Shown here: one piece after another, positions 21,444 through 21,487 of the stretch
Position numbering within the stretch: the first letter of the stretch is position 1
How the letters are laid out: each line of letters starts with the position of its first letter
Origin: Minisyncoccota bacterium
GTDB lineage: Bacteria > Patescibacteriota > Minisyncoccia > Moranbacterales > GCA-2747515
Assembly (NCBI GenBank): GCA_938044295.1
Contig: CALIRC010000100.1
Span: 1-21,487, forward strand
Direction: 5' to 3'
DNA: 21,487 nucleotides
Notes under the pieces: generated by a model
Seen by the model: only the letters and a program-made list of their open reading frames with translations
Told to the model about the DNA's origin: nothing
Database searches by the model: none
Made by a program: the position numbers and the translations under genes

Positions 21444-21487
21444 TCTGCAAGATAAAAGCCACCGGCGAGAGCCGGTGGTAGTTTACT

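Larger units (their letters stand above)
20923..21487 (+). mobile_element. IS200-type insertion sequence (IS200/IS605 family)
   Basis: The element carries tnpA alone, without tnpB. Subterminal hairpins mark both ends: CACTAGC-GTTA-GCTAGTG (20923-20940) on the left and CCACCGGC-GAGA-GCCGGTGG (21459-21478) on the right. These elements move as single-stranded DNA and recognise such hairpins. The exact cleavage sites are not determined. The left one lies between the terminator T-run and 20923; the right one lies at or beyond the window edge. No target duplication is expected for this family. Confidence 0.85.

Noticed and set aside
1..21487. Recoding of TGA as glycine or tryptophan
   Set aside because: Conserved genes contain no in-frame TGA, and several genes (grpE fusion, hydrolase, secreted protein, first gene) end with TGA at sensible positions.
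20923..21487. The IS200 TnpA as the mobiliser of R1, R2 or R3
   Set aside because: IS200 enzymes recognise subterminal hairpins and leave no target duplication, while R1-R3 have true terminal inverted repeats with TA or TAA flanks.

Overview
The window reads as a compact chromosomal segment of a small-genome bacterium, most likely a member of the Candidate Phyla Radiation (Patescibacteria). That is an inference from several things seen together: short intergenic gaps, housekeeping genes with few metabolic ones, a shortened HrcA (about 250 aa), very few Shine-Dalgarno (SD) sequences, and unusual domain layouts. The standard bacterial code fits. TGA ends several genes and never appears inside a recognisable family, so the TGA-recoding lineages (Gracilibacteria, Absconditabacteria) are unlikely. 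I cannot name a class.

Layout: (i) 1-716, the tail of an unknown protein, a repeat and a 59-aa orphan gene. (ii) 759-6565, a minus-strand block: dprA-topA, then LCP-pth. Between these two blocks lies a plus-strand transcription unit that looks like a structured small RNA (about 4265-4398). (iii) 6707-11814, plus strand: signal peptidase I, hisS, a HIT protein, rpsU, yqeY, ybeY and an undecaprenol/diacylglycerol kinase. (iv) 11884-14637, ftsA-ftsZ. (v) 14844-18902, a heat-shock block: CIRCE operator, hrcA, a Nudix-GrpE fusion gene, dnaK. (vi) 19002-20860, a two-TM DUF3592-like protein, an alpha/beta hydrolase and a small secreted four-cysteine protein. (vii) 20923 to the end, an IS200-type insertion sequence with tnpA.

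Functionally the window covers DNA topology and uptake (TopA, DprA), translation and ribosome maturation (Pth, HisRS, bS21, YqeY, YbeY), envelope work (LCP, LepB, DgkA/UdpK), division (FtsA, FtsZ) and protein folding under HrcA/CIRCE control. The most unusual coding feature is the Nudix hydrolase domain fused to the N-terminus of GrpE.

The intergenic regions carry a layered set of short non-autonomous mobile elements. Family R1 has four copies. Family R2 has two. R1 and R2 share near-identical terminal inverted repeats, and three R1 copies are flanked by TA on both sides. A third palindromic element, R3, has inserted into one R2 copy and left a 3-bp TAA duplication. Several copies lie directly 5' of plus-strand genes.
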